This document shows positions 5,645 to 13,090 of a DNA stretch of 14,769 nucleotides, in pieces; position 1 is the first letter of the stretch; every line of letters begins with the position of its first letter. The notes beneath the pieces are model-generated. The model did no database searches. It saw only the letters and a program-made list of their open reading frames with translations, and was not told the DNA's origin. This DNA is from Chromatiales bacterium (GTDB taxonomy: Bacteria; Pseudomonadota; Gammaproteobacteria; Chromatiales; Chromatiaceae): contig JANTHH010000045.1 in NCBI GenBank assembly GCA_024762485.1, positions 1-14,769 of the forward strand. Direction: 5' to 3'. A program made the position numbers and the translations under genes.

Positions 5645-5673
5645 AAACTATCGGGCACCGACCGTGCTGTCAA
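5645..5673 (-). promoter_or_regulatory. Sigma-70-type promoter candidate for the membrane-protein operon
   Basis: On the minus strand, a perfect TTGACA (complement of 5668-5673) is followed after 17 nt by TAGTTT (complement of 5645-5650), which matches TATAAT at three of six positions. GATAGT with a 15-nt spacer is an alternative -10. The predicted leader before the ATG at 5557 is about 80 nt. A second possible -10, TATAAG, lies closer to the gene within AT-rich sequence at about 5587-5593. The surrounding region (5580-5700) is distinctly AT-rich compared with its neighbours. Confidence 0.4.
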
Positions 5674-5700
5674 TGTTATTGATTAATAAGGAAATAAAGG

Positions 5701-5717
5701 TGTTCAGAAGCTGAACA
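5701..5717. other. Perfect inverted repeat TGTTCAG-AAG-CTGAACA
   Basis: A 7-bp perfect stem with a 3-nt centre lies about 28 nt upstream of the TTGACA of the small operon and 77 nt past the flgL stop. On the minus strand it is followed by CCTTTATTT, so it could be a second, weak terminator stem for the flagellar operon. As DNA it could equally be an operator for the promoter downstream. Sequence alone does not decide. Confidence 0.3.
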
Positions 5718-5737
5718 GCGACACAGGGTATTCCCTG

Positions 5738-5763
5738 AAAAACCCCTCGCCCGACCTCGGGTT
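5738..5763 (-). terminator. Candidate terminator of the flagellar operon
   Basis: Read on the minus strand, AACCC...GGGTT (5759-5763 with 5741-5745) encloses a smaller CCG/CGG stem and runs directly into a T-run (GGGGTTTTT). It lies 31 nt after the flgL stop codon. The stem is short with a large loop, so its strength is uncertain, but the T-run and position fit an intrinsic terminator. Confidence 0.45.
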
Positions 5764-5793
5764 GTCCCCCACAGGCAGGCCGGAGACATATCC

Positions 5794-6702
5794 TCAGCCG
5801 AGGAAGTTGAACAGGCTCAGGTTCTGGATCTGCATGAAGCTCTGCTGCGAGGCCTGCAGGCTGACCAGCTGCTGATTGAAACGACTGATCGCCTCGGTGT
5901 AGTCGAGGTCTTCGAGGGAGGACTTCACCTGCGCCACCGACAACTCCAGCGAGTCGTTGGCGGCCACCTGGTCGTCGATAGCACGCACCCGGGCACCCAC
6001 CATCGAGCGCGCCTCGAGCACGGCACCGAGTGCGGTATCCAGGTCGGCCAGTGCGTTGGGATCGGCAGTGCCCGCCCGGTAGTTGGCCACCGTATCGTAG
6101 AGGATGCTGCCCAGATCGGTGGTGCCGGCGGCGTTGGCGGGCAGGTCGGCGAAGAGACTGCCGGGGTCACCGATCACCACCTCGCGGTTCTCGCCGATCT
6201 GCAGCTTGCGCTGACCGTCATCGCCATTGTAGGTGAAGTTGCCGACACCGTCGGTGGTCCAGGGCGGGGCATCGGTGCGATAGCCACCGAAGATGTACTC
6301 GCCGTTGGCATCACGGGTGTTTGCCAGTTGCAGGAAGCTCTCCAGATGCTGCTCGATCTCGTTGGCGATCGCTGCCCGGCCCTCGGGGCCCGTGGTGTCG
6401 TTGTTGCCCTGCACCACCAGTTCGCGCACGCGCTGCAACAGGTTGTTGACGCCGGTGAGTGCCGTCTCCTCCTGCTCCAGTCTGCTGCGCGCCACATCGG
6501 CATTGCGCTGGAACTGGGCAATGCGTTTGGCCGAGGACTCCAGGCTGATGATCGAGACCGCGGCGGACGGATCGTCCGACGGCCGGTTCAGCCGCTTCCC
6601 GGTGGCCAGCTGCAGCTCGTATTCACTGAGCTTGCTCTGCTGCTCGAGGATGACGTTCACGCCCTGGCGATAGAACTGTGCGGTGGAGATGCGCATGCTC
6701 AT
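5794..6702 (-). CDS. flgL: Flagellar hook-filament junction protein FlgL (HAP3)
   Basis: FlgL joins the hook (through FlgK) to the flagellin filament and is exported by the flagellar type III system. The 302-aa protein has the flagellin-like N-terminus MSMRISTAQFYRQGVNVILEQQSKLSEYELQLATGKRLNRPSDDP (shown in part; coiled-coil D0/D1), the segment LTGVNNLLQRVRELVVQGNNDT, the family-typical GEYIFGGYRTDAPPW (about 130-145) and a helical C-terminus ending SLFNFLG. The length is close to the E. coli protein (317). ATG 6702 has a TGAGGTAAC Shine-Dalgarno, and the gene begins 11 nt after the flgK stop. It is the last gene of the flagellar operon. Confidence 0.95.
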   Translation of the reverse strand: MSMRISTAQFYRQGVNVILEQQSKLSEYELQLATGKRLNRPSDDPSAAVSIISLESSAKRIAQFQRNADVARSRLEQEETALTGVNNLLQRVRELVVQGNNDTTGPEGRAAIANEIEQHLESFLQLANTRDANGEYIFGGYRTDAPPWTTDGVGNFTYNGDDGQRKLQIGENREVVIGDPGSLFADLPANAAGTTDLGSILYDTVANYRAGTADPNALADLDTALGAVLEARSMVGARVRAIDDQVAANDSLELSVAQVKSSLEDLDYTEAISRFNQQLVSLQASQQSFMQIQNLSLFNFLG

Positions 6703-6713
6703 GTTCGGTTACC

Positions 6714-8624
6714 TCAGCGGACCACACCCAGCAGGGTGTCGATGAGACTGTTGGCAGTGGCGATCACCTGGGCCGCGGCCTGGTAGGCCTGCTGGTACTG
6801 CACCAGGTTTGCGGCCTCCTCGTCCAGATTGACACCGGACACCGCGTCCTTTGCGGACTGCGCCTGGTCACGCAACTGCTGCTGCACATCCAGCGTGGTG
6901 CTGGCGCGGCTGGTGATGGTACCCACCCCGGCAACGGCAAAGCCGTAACTGTCGCTGATGCTGGCACGCCCGCCGAGCAGCAGCGTCTGTGCCTGGAGTT
7001 CACCCAGCGCGCGGGCGTTGCGGTTGTCACCCACCGCGCCGCTGTTGTCGGCGATCAGGAACTGGTCGCCATTGGCCGGGCTGCCGTTGACGGTGAACGA
7101 GAAATCCCCCAGGCCGGCGATGTTGATGGTCTGCCGCGCCCCGCTGTCCGTTGCCGGGTCATAGGAAATACTGCCGGCCGGCGGATAGGTGAACTCGAGC
7201 GTCGCACTGTTGTAGGTGAGTGCAATCGGTGCAGCCGGCAGGGCGGTACCGGTCAGGGTGTCCATGGTGCCGGCCGAGATACTGCCGCTGCCGGTGTTGG
7301 CCGACGCGGCACTGGCCTGGAGCACATCGGCCGCGGCGATGTCGCCGGGATCCTTGATCAGGACCTCGATGTCGTCGGCACCGCTGCGGGTCGGGCGCAG
7401 CAGGTAGTTGTCACCCGCCGCCGCGCCGGGCCCGATGACGATACTGACCCCCTCGGCCACCAGCGGATCGGCCGCGGTACCGGTACCGGTCATCGGCACC
7501 ACCTCGTTGCTCCCGCTGCGCAGCAACAACCAGTTGGCCCCGTCATAGCGCAACTCGTACTCGTCGGGCTGCAGCGCAGAGATGTCCGAGAAACTGGCCG
7601 TGGCGGTGCCGGCATTGCCGCTGTCGCCGAGCAACTCGGGTTCTGCCACGCCGAAGAACGCCATCCCCAGGTCGCCCTCCAGGTCGAGGCCGGTGATGTG
7701 TTCGTCGTTGAAGAAGCTGGCCAGGCCGATGGCAGTCAGGCCGATGGCATCCTGTGTCGGGTTGAGGACCTCGTCCTGGAAACGCAACAGGCCACCGAGC
7801 TTGCCGCCGGAGATCACCTCCGTCACCTCGACCAGGTTGCCACCACCGGCCTGGAGAAACAGGGTCTTCTGGTCGCCAGCGGTGGTGTTTTCCTGGATCA
7901 CCAGGGAATTGCTGTCAGAGCCCACCACCAGCGGCTGGCCGCTGCCGACAAACACGTTGATCGAGCCATCTGTCTGGCCAACCGTGGTGATGGAGACATA
8001 CTCGCTGAGCTGATCCAGCAGCAGGTCCCGCTCGTCGAGCAGGTCGTTCGGCGGGTTGCCACCGCCCACTTCGAGGATGCGCTGATTGACGTTGGCGAGC
8101 GAGCTGCTGAGCCGGTTGATCTCGTCGACAAACACACCCATGTCGGCATTCGACTGGCGACGCAGGTCCTCGATATAACCGTCGATACTGGCGAATCGAT
8201 CCACCAGCATCTCCGCCTGATTGAGCATCACCTCGCGCGCCGGGATCGATGTCGGGTCGTTGGCCACGTCCTGCACCGCATCGAAGAACCCGCTGAGCGC
8301 ATTACCGAGGCCGGCAGAGGGGTCAGCGATCAGGTTGTCGATCTGGCCGGCACGCGAGGCCAGGTACTGGCTCTCTTCCATCAGTGACGTGGAGGCGCGC
8401 AGGTTGCTCGCGAGGAACTGGTCATAGCTGCGGCTGACCTGGTCCAGCGAGACACCGGCGCCGACATAGCCGGCCGGCGTGAGCTGGGAGGGCTGGGACG
8501 AAAGCTCCGCCGACTGGCGGCTGTAACCGACGGTGTTGACGTTGGCGATGTTGTTGCCGGTCACCGCCAGCTGGCTGGAGAAGGCGTTGAGTGCGGAGAC
8601 CCCGATATTGAACAGGCTGGCCAT
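6714..8624 (-). CDS. flgK: Flagellar hook-associated protein FlgK (HAP1)
   Basis: FlgK forms the first junction ring at the distal end of the hook, below FlgL. The N-terminal axial motif is clear (SLFNIGVSALNAFSSQLAV, then TGNNIANVNTVGYSRQ at 22-37), as is the C-terminal helix (NLDEEAANLVQYQQAYQAAA through SLIDTLLGVVR). At 636 aa it is longer than the E. coli protein (547); the extra length lies in the middle (about 250-560), rich in G, A, S, T and D, which corresponds to surface-exposed domains that vary between species. The ATG at 8624 lies 3 nt after the flgJ stop, with GAGGGT as Shine-Dalgarno inside the flgJ end. No separate sigma-28 promoter was seen upstream. Confidence 0.95.
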   Translation of the reverse strand: MASLFNIGVSALNAFSSQLAVTGNNIANVNTVGYSRQSAELSSQPSQLTPAGYVGAGVSLDQVSRSYDQFLASNLRASTSLMEESQYLASRAGQIDNLIADPSAGLGNALSGFFDAVQDVANDPTSIPAREVMLNQAEMLVDRFASIDGYIEDLRRQSNADMGVFVDEINRLSSSLANVNQRILEVGGGNPPNDLLDERDLLLDQLSEYVSITTVGQTDGSINVFVGSGQPLVVGSDSNSLVIQENTTAGDQKTLFLQAGGGNLVEVTEVISGGKLGGLLRFQDEVLNPTQDAIGLTAIGLASFFNDEHITGLDLEGDLGMAFFGVAEPELLGDSGNAGTATASFSDISALQPDEYELRYDGANWLLLRSGSNEVVPMTGTGTAADPLVAEGVSIVIGPGAAAGDNYLLRPTRSGADDIEVLIKDPGDIAAADVLQASAASANTGSGSISAGTMDTLTGTALPAAPIALTYNSATLEFTYPPAGSISYDPATDSGARQTINIAGLGDFSFTVNGSPANGDQFLIADNSGAVGDNRNARALGELQAQTLLLGGRASISDSYGFAVAGVGTITSRASTTLDVQQQLRDQAQSAKDAVSGVNLDEEAANLVQYQQAYQAAAQVIATANSLIDTLLGVVR

Positions 8625-8627
8625 GGC

Positions 8628-9617
8628 TTAACCCTCACCCGACAGCGAGGGACGCCCGGCGAGTCGAGCGGGCACCGCGTCCCATGCGGCGCGCGCCTCC
8701 GCCATCTCCGGTCGCACGAGAATGGCGGTGATCTTGTCGGCATACGCCGGATCGGTGGCATAGCCGGCCGACTGCAGCGCACGGAAATAGGCCGCCGGAT
8801 CAGCGACATTCTGCAGCGCCTGCCGGTAACGGGGCTGCTGCAGGAAGTCGGCATAGTCGGCAAAGCTCTCGGCGAAGCCGCCATAGGCACGGAAATCGGC
8901 ACGCGTCTTCATCGCCACACCGTCACGGTACTCCAGGGTGGTCACCCGTACCCGTTCCCCATCCCAACGCCCGTCGGCCTTGATGCCGAACAGGTTGTGA
9001 CTGCTGCGGCCGTTGCCATCGGTCATCACATGGCGCCCCCAGCCGGTCTCCAGTGCCGCCTGCGCCAGCAACGCCTCGGTGGGCAGGCCGAGACGGGCCG
9101 CCGCCTGCTCCGCCTCGGGCCACAGCGTGTCGAGGAACTGCCGGGTATCGCGGCCTATCTCGGCGCCCTTCGCCGGGCGGGCGGCAGCCACCGGACCGGT
9201 CTTGTCGGCTGCACCGTCCCCGAGGGCGACCAGCGGGCGGGCTGCACGGTCGATGGCGATCATCGGCCGCTGACGATAGGCGTCGATACCCATCCCCGCA
9301 TCGGCCGGCGCCGCGTCGCCGCCGAGCTGGCGCCGGATGACCTCGGCCAGGCCGATGCCACCGGCACCGGCCAGGTCGACGGCCATCTGCTGATCGGACA
9401 TGTCACGGAACATGCGGCTCTGGCTGTTATCGAACAGGCCGCCCTCGAAGCCGCTGTCACCAGCACTGCGCATACTCTTCAGCATCATCTGGATAAACAG
9501 CGACTCGAACTGCTGTGCCACCTCGTCGATCGCCTCACCGCCGTCCGAGCGGGCCTGCGCCCTGAGCGCGGCCAGACCGTTGAAATCGGTGACGATGCGG
9601 GCGGTGTCGGTATTCAT
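8628..9617 (-). CDS. flgJ: Flagellar rod-cap / peptidoglycan hydrolase FlgJ
   Basis: FlgJ caps the growing rod and digests peptidoglycan so that the rod can cross the cell wall. This is the two-domain gammaproteobacterial form (329 aa; Salmonella has 316). The N-terminal rod-scaffold domain (about 1-100) contains EVAQQFESLFIQMMLKSMR and a DQQMAVDLAGAGGIGLAE segment. A linker rich in A, G and P (100-150) follows, then a glucosaminidase domain (about 155-310) with the catalytic region ALETGWGRHVM (likely catalytic E190) and HNLFGIK (207-213). ATG 9617 overlaps the flgI stop by one base, with no strong Shine-Dalgarno, so translation is probably coupled. Confidence 0.95.
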   Translation of the reverse strand: MNTDTARIVTDFNGLAALRAQARSDGGEAIDEVAQQFESLFIQMMLKSMRSAGDSGFEGGLFDNSQSRMFRDMSDQQMAVDLAGAGGIGLAEVIRRQLGGDAAPADAGMGIDAYRQRPMIAIDRAARPLVALGDGAADKTGPVAAARPAKGAEIGRDTRQFLDTLWPEAEQAAARLGLPTEALLAQAALETGWGRHVMTDGNGRSSHNLFGIKADGRWDGERVRVTTLEYRDGVAMKTRADFRAYGGFAESFADYADFLQQPRYRQALQNVADPAAYFRALQSAGYATDPAYADKITAILVRPEMAEARAAWDAVPARLAGRPSLSGEG

Positions 9618-10726
9618 CAGATCACCAGCAGCTCGGCCTTGAGTGCACCCGCACGCTTCAACGCCTCGAGGATGGCCACCAGGTCACTGGGGGCGGCGCC
9701 CACCTGATTGACCGCCTGCACCACCTCGTTCAGCGAGACGCCGGGGTTGAACATGAACATGCGGCTGCCCTGCTCGCTCACCGCCACGTCGGTCTGCGGG
9801 ACCACCGCGGTCTCACCGCCGGCCAGCGGGTTGGGCTGGGACACCTGGGTGTTCTCGCTGATGGTCACCATCAGGCTGCCATGGGAAACCGCAGCGGGCG
9901 AGACCCGCACGCTGCTGTTGATCACTACTGTTCCGGTGCGTGAATTGACGATCACCCGTGCCACCGCCTCGGCGGGGTGGACCTCGAGGTTCTCGATCAT
10001 CGACACGAAGGCCACGCGCTGGGCGGTATCGCGCGGTGCATTGACCTTGACCGAGGCGGCGTCCAGCGGTGCCGCGGTACCGGGACCCATGGCGGTGTTG
10101 ATGGCATCCACCAGGCGCTGCGCGGTGGTGAAGTCACTGGCATGCAGGTTCAGGGTCAGCGTCGGCGTCTGCGCGAACGGATTGGCCACCGCGCGCTCGA
10201 CCGTGGCACCACCGGGGACACGTCCGGCGCTGGGGATGTTGACAGTGATCTTGGAGCCGTCCGCACCCTCGGCGGCCAGCCCGCCCACCACCAGGTTGCC
10301 CTGGGCGATGGCATAGATCTGACCGTCGATGCCCTTCAGGGGCGTCATCAACAGGCTGCCACCCCGCAGGCTCTTGGCATCGCCGATGGAGGAGACAGTG
10401 ATGTCGATCTTCTGACCCGGCTTGCTGAAGGGGGGCAGGTCGGCATGCACCGCCACGGCGGCGACGTTCTTCGGATTCAGCTTGGTGCCGGCCGGCACGA
10501 CGATGCCCAGCTGGGTCAGCAGCGAGCGCAGACTCTGCTCGGTGAAGGGCGACGAGTTGACCTTGTCACCACTGCCCACCAGGCCGACCACCAGGCCGTA
10601 ACCGAGCAGCTGGTTGCTGCGCACGCCCTGGATTGCGGCCAGGTCCTTGACCCGTTCGGCAACGACCTGGCCGCTGATCAGCAGGCCGGCAAGGAGCATC
10701 AACAATGCATGGACAGTGCGTTTCAT
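9617..10726 (-). CDS. flgI: Flagellar P-ring protein FlgI
   Basis: FlgI builds the P ring, the periplasmic bushing around the rod in the peptidoglycan layer. The 369-aa precursor has a signal peptide (MKRTVHALLMLLAGLLISGQVVA, cleavage probably after A23, shown here only by its ends) and the family core RVKDLAAIQGVRSNQLLGYGLVVGLVG is immediately apparent after it, followed by NVAAVAVHADLPPF, GQKIDITVSSIGDAKSLRGG and LLMTPLKG. The C-terminus has NEVVQAVNQVGAAPSDLVAILEALK. The length equals the usual 365-370. ATG 10726 has GAGGCGGA as a Shine-Dalgarno and lies 13 nt after the flgH stop. Confidence 0.96.
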   Translation of the reverse strand: MKRTVHALLMLLAGLLISGQVVAERVKDLAAIQGVRSNQLLGYGLVVGLVGSGDKVNSSPFTEQSLRSLLTQLGIVVPAGTKLNPKNVAAVAVHADLPPFSKPGQKIDITVSSIGDAKSLRGGSLLMTPLKGIDGQIYAIAQGNLVVGGLAAEGADGSKITVNIPSAGRVPGGATVERAVANPFAQTPTLTLNLHASDFTTAQRLVDAINTAMGPGTAAPLDAASVKVNAPRDTAQRVAFVSMIENLEVHPAEAVARVIVNSRTGTVVINSSVRVSPAAVSHGSLMVTISENTQVSQPNPLAGGETAVVPQTDVAVSEQGSRMFMFNPGVSLNEVVQAVNQVGAAPSDLVAILEALKRAGALKAELLVI

Positions 10727-10739
10727 GGTGGATTCCGCC

Positions 10740-11438
10740 TCAGAAGGGCATCAGGCTGCTGGCGAAGAAACGCGCCAGCCAGCCCATCATGGTGGCCTCG
10801 GCGCGCTGGCCTTCGCCGACATAGATCAGCGTGGCATCGGCGATCTTGGTGGACTCGACGGTGTTGCTGGTGTCGATGTCCGCGGGACGCACGATGCCGG
10901 CGATCTTCACGTATTCGTTGCCGCCGTTCATGCCGATGCGCTTCTCGCCGCGCACCTGCAGATAGCCATTGGCCAGGACCTCGACCACGGTGACCGTCAG
11001 CGAGCCGGTGAGCTCGTTGCTCTGGGTGTTGTCGCCGCTGCCGGCAAAGCTGGAACCGGTGGAGACATCGAAGGCCAGGCCGGCCGGCGTGCTGCCGGTA
11101 ATGCCCGGCACACCGACGCTGAGGTTGTCGCTGAAGATGGTCGGCTCTGCCACGTTCCACTTGCTCGACTTGGAGACCGAGCCGTCGGTGCTGGAGGTGG
11201 CATCGGTCTGCTCCACCAGCTTGATGGTGAGGATGTCGCCGACGCGTCGCGCCCGCAGATCCTCGAACCAGCGTTGTTCGTAGCCAGCCTGGTAGATGGC
11301 ACCGTTGCCCATCGGCTTGGGCGGCTGCGCCACCGGCCGGGTGACCGCGAAGTCGGGATCGCGGCTCGGCGCCGAATTGCAGCCGGCCAGCACGGTAGCG
11401 GCAATGATCAGGATCAGGCTGTTACGGAAACGTTTCAT
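10740..11438 (-). CDS. flgH: Flagellar L-ring lipoprotein FlgH
   Basis: FlgH forms the L ring, the outer-membrane bushing of the rod. The 232-aa precursor begins with a lipoprotein signal peptide ending in the lipobox LAGC (lipidated C20). The mature protein has the family features GAIYQAGYEQRWFEDLRARRVGDILTIKLVE (about 46-76), a glycine- and serine-rich section, NGYLQVRGEKRIGMNGGNEYVKIAGIVRP and the C-terminal GEGQRAEATMMGWLARFF. The length matches the E. coli protein (232). The start at 11438 is fixed by the signal peptide and an upstream AGGCAGGG. It starts 15 nt after the flgG stop. Confidence 0.96.
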   Translation of the reverse strand: MKRFRNSLILIIAATVLAGCNSAPSRDPDFAVTRPVAQPPKPMGNGAIYQAGYEQRWFEDLRARRVGDILTIKLVEQTDATSSTDGSVSKSSKWNVAEPTIFSDNLSVGVPGITGSTPAGLAFDVSTGSSFAGSGDNTQSNELTGSLTVTVVEVLANGYLQVRGEKRIGMNGGNEYVKIAGIVRPADIDTSNTVESTKIADATLIYVGEGQRAEATMMGWLARFFASSLMPF

Positions 11439-11453
11439 GGGTCAGCCCTGCCT

Positions 11454-12239
11454 TTAAAGCTGATTGCTCACGTAGGCGAGCATCTCGTCGCTGGTGGAGA
11501 TGGCCTTGGAGTTCATCTCGTAGGCACGCTGGGTCTCGATCATGTTGACCAGCTCCTCCACCACGTTGACATTGGAGCTTTCCAGGGCGCCCTGAAGGAT
11601 GGTGCCGTTGCCGTTCTGACCGGGGACATCCACCTGGGGTGCGCCGCTGGAGGCGGTCTCGCGGTAGAGATTGCCACCGATGGATTCCAGACCGGTCGGA
11701 TTGATGAAGCTGGCGAGCGTCACCTGGCCCAGCTGGGTCGGCGCATTGGCGCCGCTGGCCAGTGCACTGATCACCCCGTCGGAACCGATGGTGATACTGA
11801 CAGTGCCCTGGGGCACGGTGATGGCGGGCTCCAGCTGGTAGCCACTGGCGTTGACCATCTGGCCGTTGGCGTCGAGTGCAAACTCGCCGTCACGCGTGTA
11901 GGCGATGGAACCGTCGGGATGCAGTATCTGGAAATAGCCGTCACCCTCGATGGCCATGTCGAAGGAGTTGTTGGTCTGCACCACGCTGCCCTGGGTGTGC
12001 AGCTTCTGGGTGGCGACGGTCTTGACGCCGGTGCCCACCTGCAGGCCCGATGGCAGTTCGGTCGACTCGGTGCTGCTGGCGCCGGACTGGCGCACGTTCT
12101 GATAGACCAGGTCCTCGAACACCGCGCGGTCGCGCTTGAAACCGATGGTGCTGACATTGGCCAGGTTGTTGGAGATGACCGACATCTTGGTCTGCTGGGC
12201 ATCGAGGCCGGTCTTGGCGATCCAGAGTGCGGGATACAT
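11454..12239 (-). CDS. flgG: Flagellar distal rod protein FlgG
   Basis: FlgG makes the distal rod that runs through the P and L rings and connects to the hook. It is 261 aa, as in E. coli (260). The axial N-terminus (LWIAKTGLDAQQTKMSVISNNLANVSTIGFKR) and FEDLVYQNVRQSGASS, a rod-specific region, are present. So is the central GDGYFQI and TRDGEF, and the C-terminal LQGALESSNVNVVEELVNMIETQRAYEMNSKAI. It is transcribed after flgF, but across a 71-bp gap that is far wider than the other gaps in the operon. This gap holds the sigma-54-like element at 12292-12308. ATG 12239 has AGGTAAC upstream. Confidence 0.97.
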   Translation of the reverse strand: MYPALWIAKTGLDAQQTKMSVISNNLANVSTIGFKRDRAVFEDLVYQNVRQSGASSTESTELPSGLQVGTGVKTVATQKLHTQGSVVQTNNSFDMAIEGDGYFQILHPDGSIAYTRDGEFALDANGQMVNASGYQLEPAITVPQGTVSITIGSDGVISALASGANAPTQLGQVTLASFINPTGLESIGGNLYRETASSGAPQVDVPGQNGNGTILQGALESSNVNVVEELVNMIETQRAYEMNSKAISTSDEMLAYVSNQL

Positions 12240-12291
12240 GGCGTTACCTATTTCGATTCAATGACGTGTTTTTGCCGTCTGTCCGTTGTGT

Positions 12292-12308
12292 TGCAAGAGC
12301 CTTGCCAA
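12292..12308 (-). promoter_or_regulatory. Sigma-54 (RpoN) -24/-12 promoter candidate upstream of flgG
   Basis: Read on the minus strand the site is TTGGCAAG-N4-TTGCA, against the RpoN consensus YTGGCACG-N4-TTGCW: one mismatch (A for C). The invariant GG (complement of 12305-12306) and GC (complement of 12293-12294) are separated by exactly 10 bp. Transcription would start near 12281, about 42 nt before the flgG ATG. RpoN together with an FleQ/FlrC-type activator drives hook-basal-body genes in Pseudomonas and Vibrio. The element sits immediately after the flgF stop codon (12311-12313). Confidence 0.6.
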
Positions 12309-12310
12309 CA

Positions 12311-13054
12311 TCACACCGGGCGCAGGATGCTGGCGGCCGACTCGGCGTTCTGCTCGGCCTTGTGCATCATCTTCACCTGCAGTTCGAAGCGGCGTGACAG
12401 CTCGATCATGTCCACCATCTCCTTCACCACGTTGACGTTGGACGCCTCCAGCGCACCGCTGACAAGTCGTTGACCCGCATCGGCATCCGCCTCTTCGCCA
12501 CTGGCCAGTCGCATCAGTCCGTCGTCACCCTTGACCAGGCTCGCGGCTGGCGGGTTGACCAGCTTGATGCGGTCGACCACCGCCAGCTGCTGTGCGTCCT
12601 GGCCCTGCGGGCGGATGGAGATGGATCCATCGTCGCCGATCTCTATCTTGTCCGCGGGGGGGATGGCAATGGGTCCACTGTTGCCGATCACCGGCAAGCC
12701 GTTGCCGGTGGTCAGCAGGCCATTGGCGTCGACCTTGAGATCGCCGCGCCGGGTATAGGCCTCGCCACCGTCCGCGGCCTGCACCGTGAGCCAGCCGCCG
12801 CCATCCACCGCCACGTCGAGATCACGGCCGGTGCTCTGCAGGCTGCCGCGGCTGAGGTCGACACCCGGACGCTCGTCCATGGCGTAGACCCGGGTCGGCA
12901 TGCCGTTGCCGAACACCGGCATGCTGCGGAACTGGTTGAGGTCGGCGAGAAAGCCCGTGGTGCTGGCATTGGCCAGGTTGCTGCTGGCATTGGCCTGGGC
13001 GAGCATGGTCTCCTTCGCCCCACTCATGGCTACGTACAACATGCGATCGACCAT
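12311..13054 (-). CDS. flgF: Flagellar proximal rod protein FlgF
   Basis: FlgF is part of the proximal rod between FlgB/FlgC and FlgG. The 247-aa length is typical (E. coli 251). The family start DRMLYVAMSGAKETMLAQ with SSNLANASTTGF at about 26-37 is clear; DRxLYxAMSGA distinguishes FlgF from FlgG and FlgE. Later come TGRDLDVAVDGGGWLTVQ, YTRRGDLKVDANGLL and the C-terminal VSGALEASNVNVVKEMVDMIELSRRFELQVKMM. ATG 13054 has GGAGGATA as a Shine-Dalgarno. It begins 36 nt after the flgE stop, and its own stop is followed by the sigma-54-like element. Confidence 0.96.
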   Translation of the reverse strand: MVDRMLYVAMSGAKETMLAQANASSNLANASTTGFLADLNQFRSMPVFGNGMPTRVYAMDERPGVDLSRGSLQSTGRDLDVAVDGGGWLTVQAADGGEAYTRRGDLKVDANGLLTTGNGLPVIGNSGPIAIPPADKIEIGDDGSISIRPQGQDAQQLAVVDRIKLVNPPAASLVKGDDGLMRLASGEEADADAGQRLVSGALEASNVNVVKEMVDMIELSRRFELQVKMMHKAEQNAESAASILRPV

Positions 13055-13090
13055 GACGGTATCCTCCGGCGGCGGTCAGTGATTAACGGA

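Noticed and set aside
6678..8387. 569-aa open frame on the plus strand opposite flgK
   Set aside because: It lies wholly antisense to a clear FlgK, is rich in G, R, H and Q as expected from the complement of high-GC coding sequence, and resembles no protein family.
8625..8760. Search for a sigma-28 promoter before flgK
   Set aside because: No sequence near TAAAGTTT-N11-GCCGATAA is visible on the minus strand here. flgK appears to be read from the upstream operon.
10614..12473. 619-aa open frame on the plus strand opposite flgI-flgF
   Set aside because: It covers several clearly recognised flagellar genes and their junctions in antisense, and its composition is that of a high-GC shadow frame.
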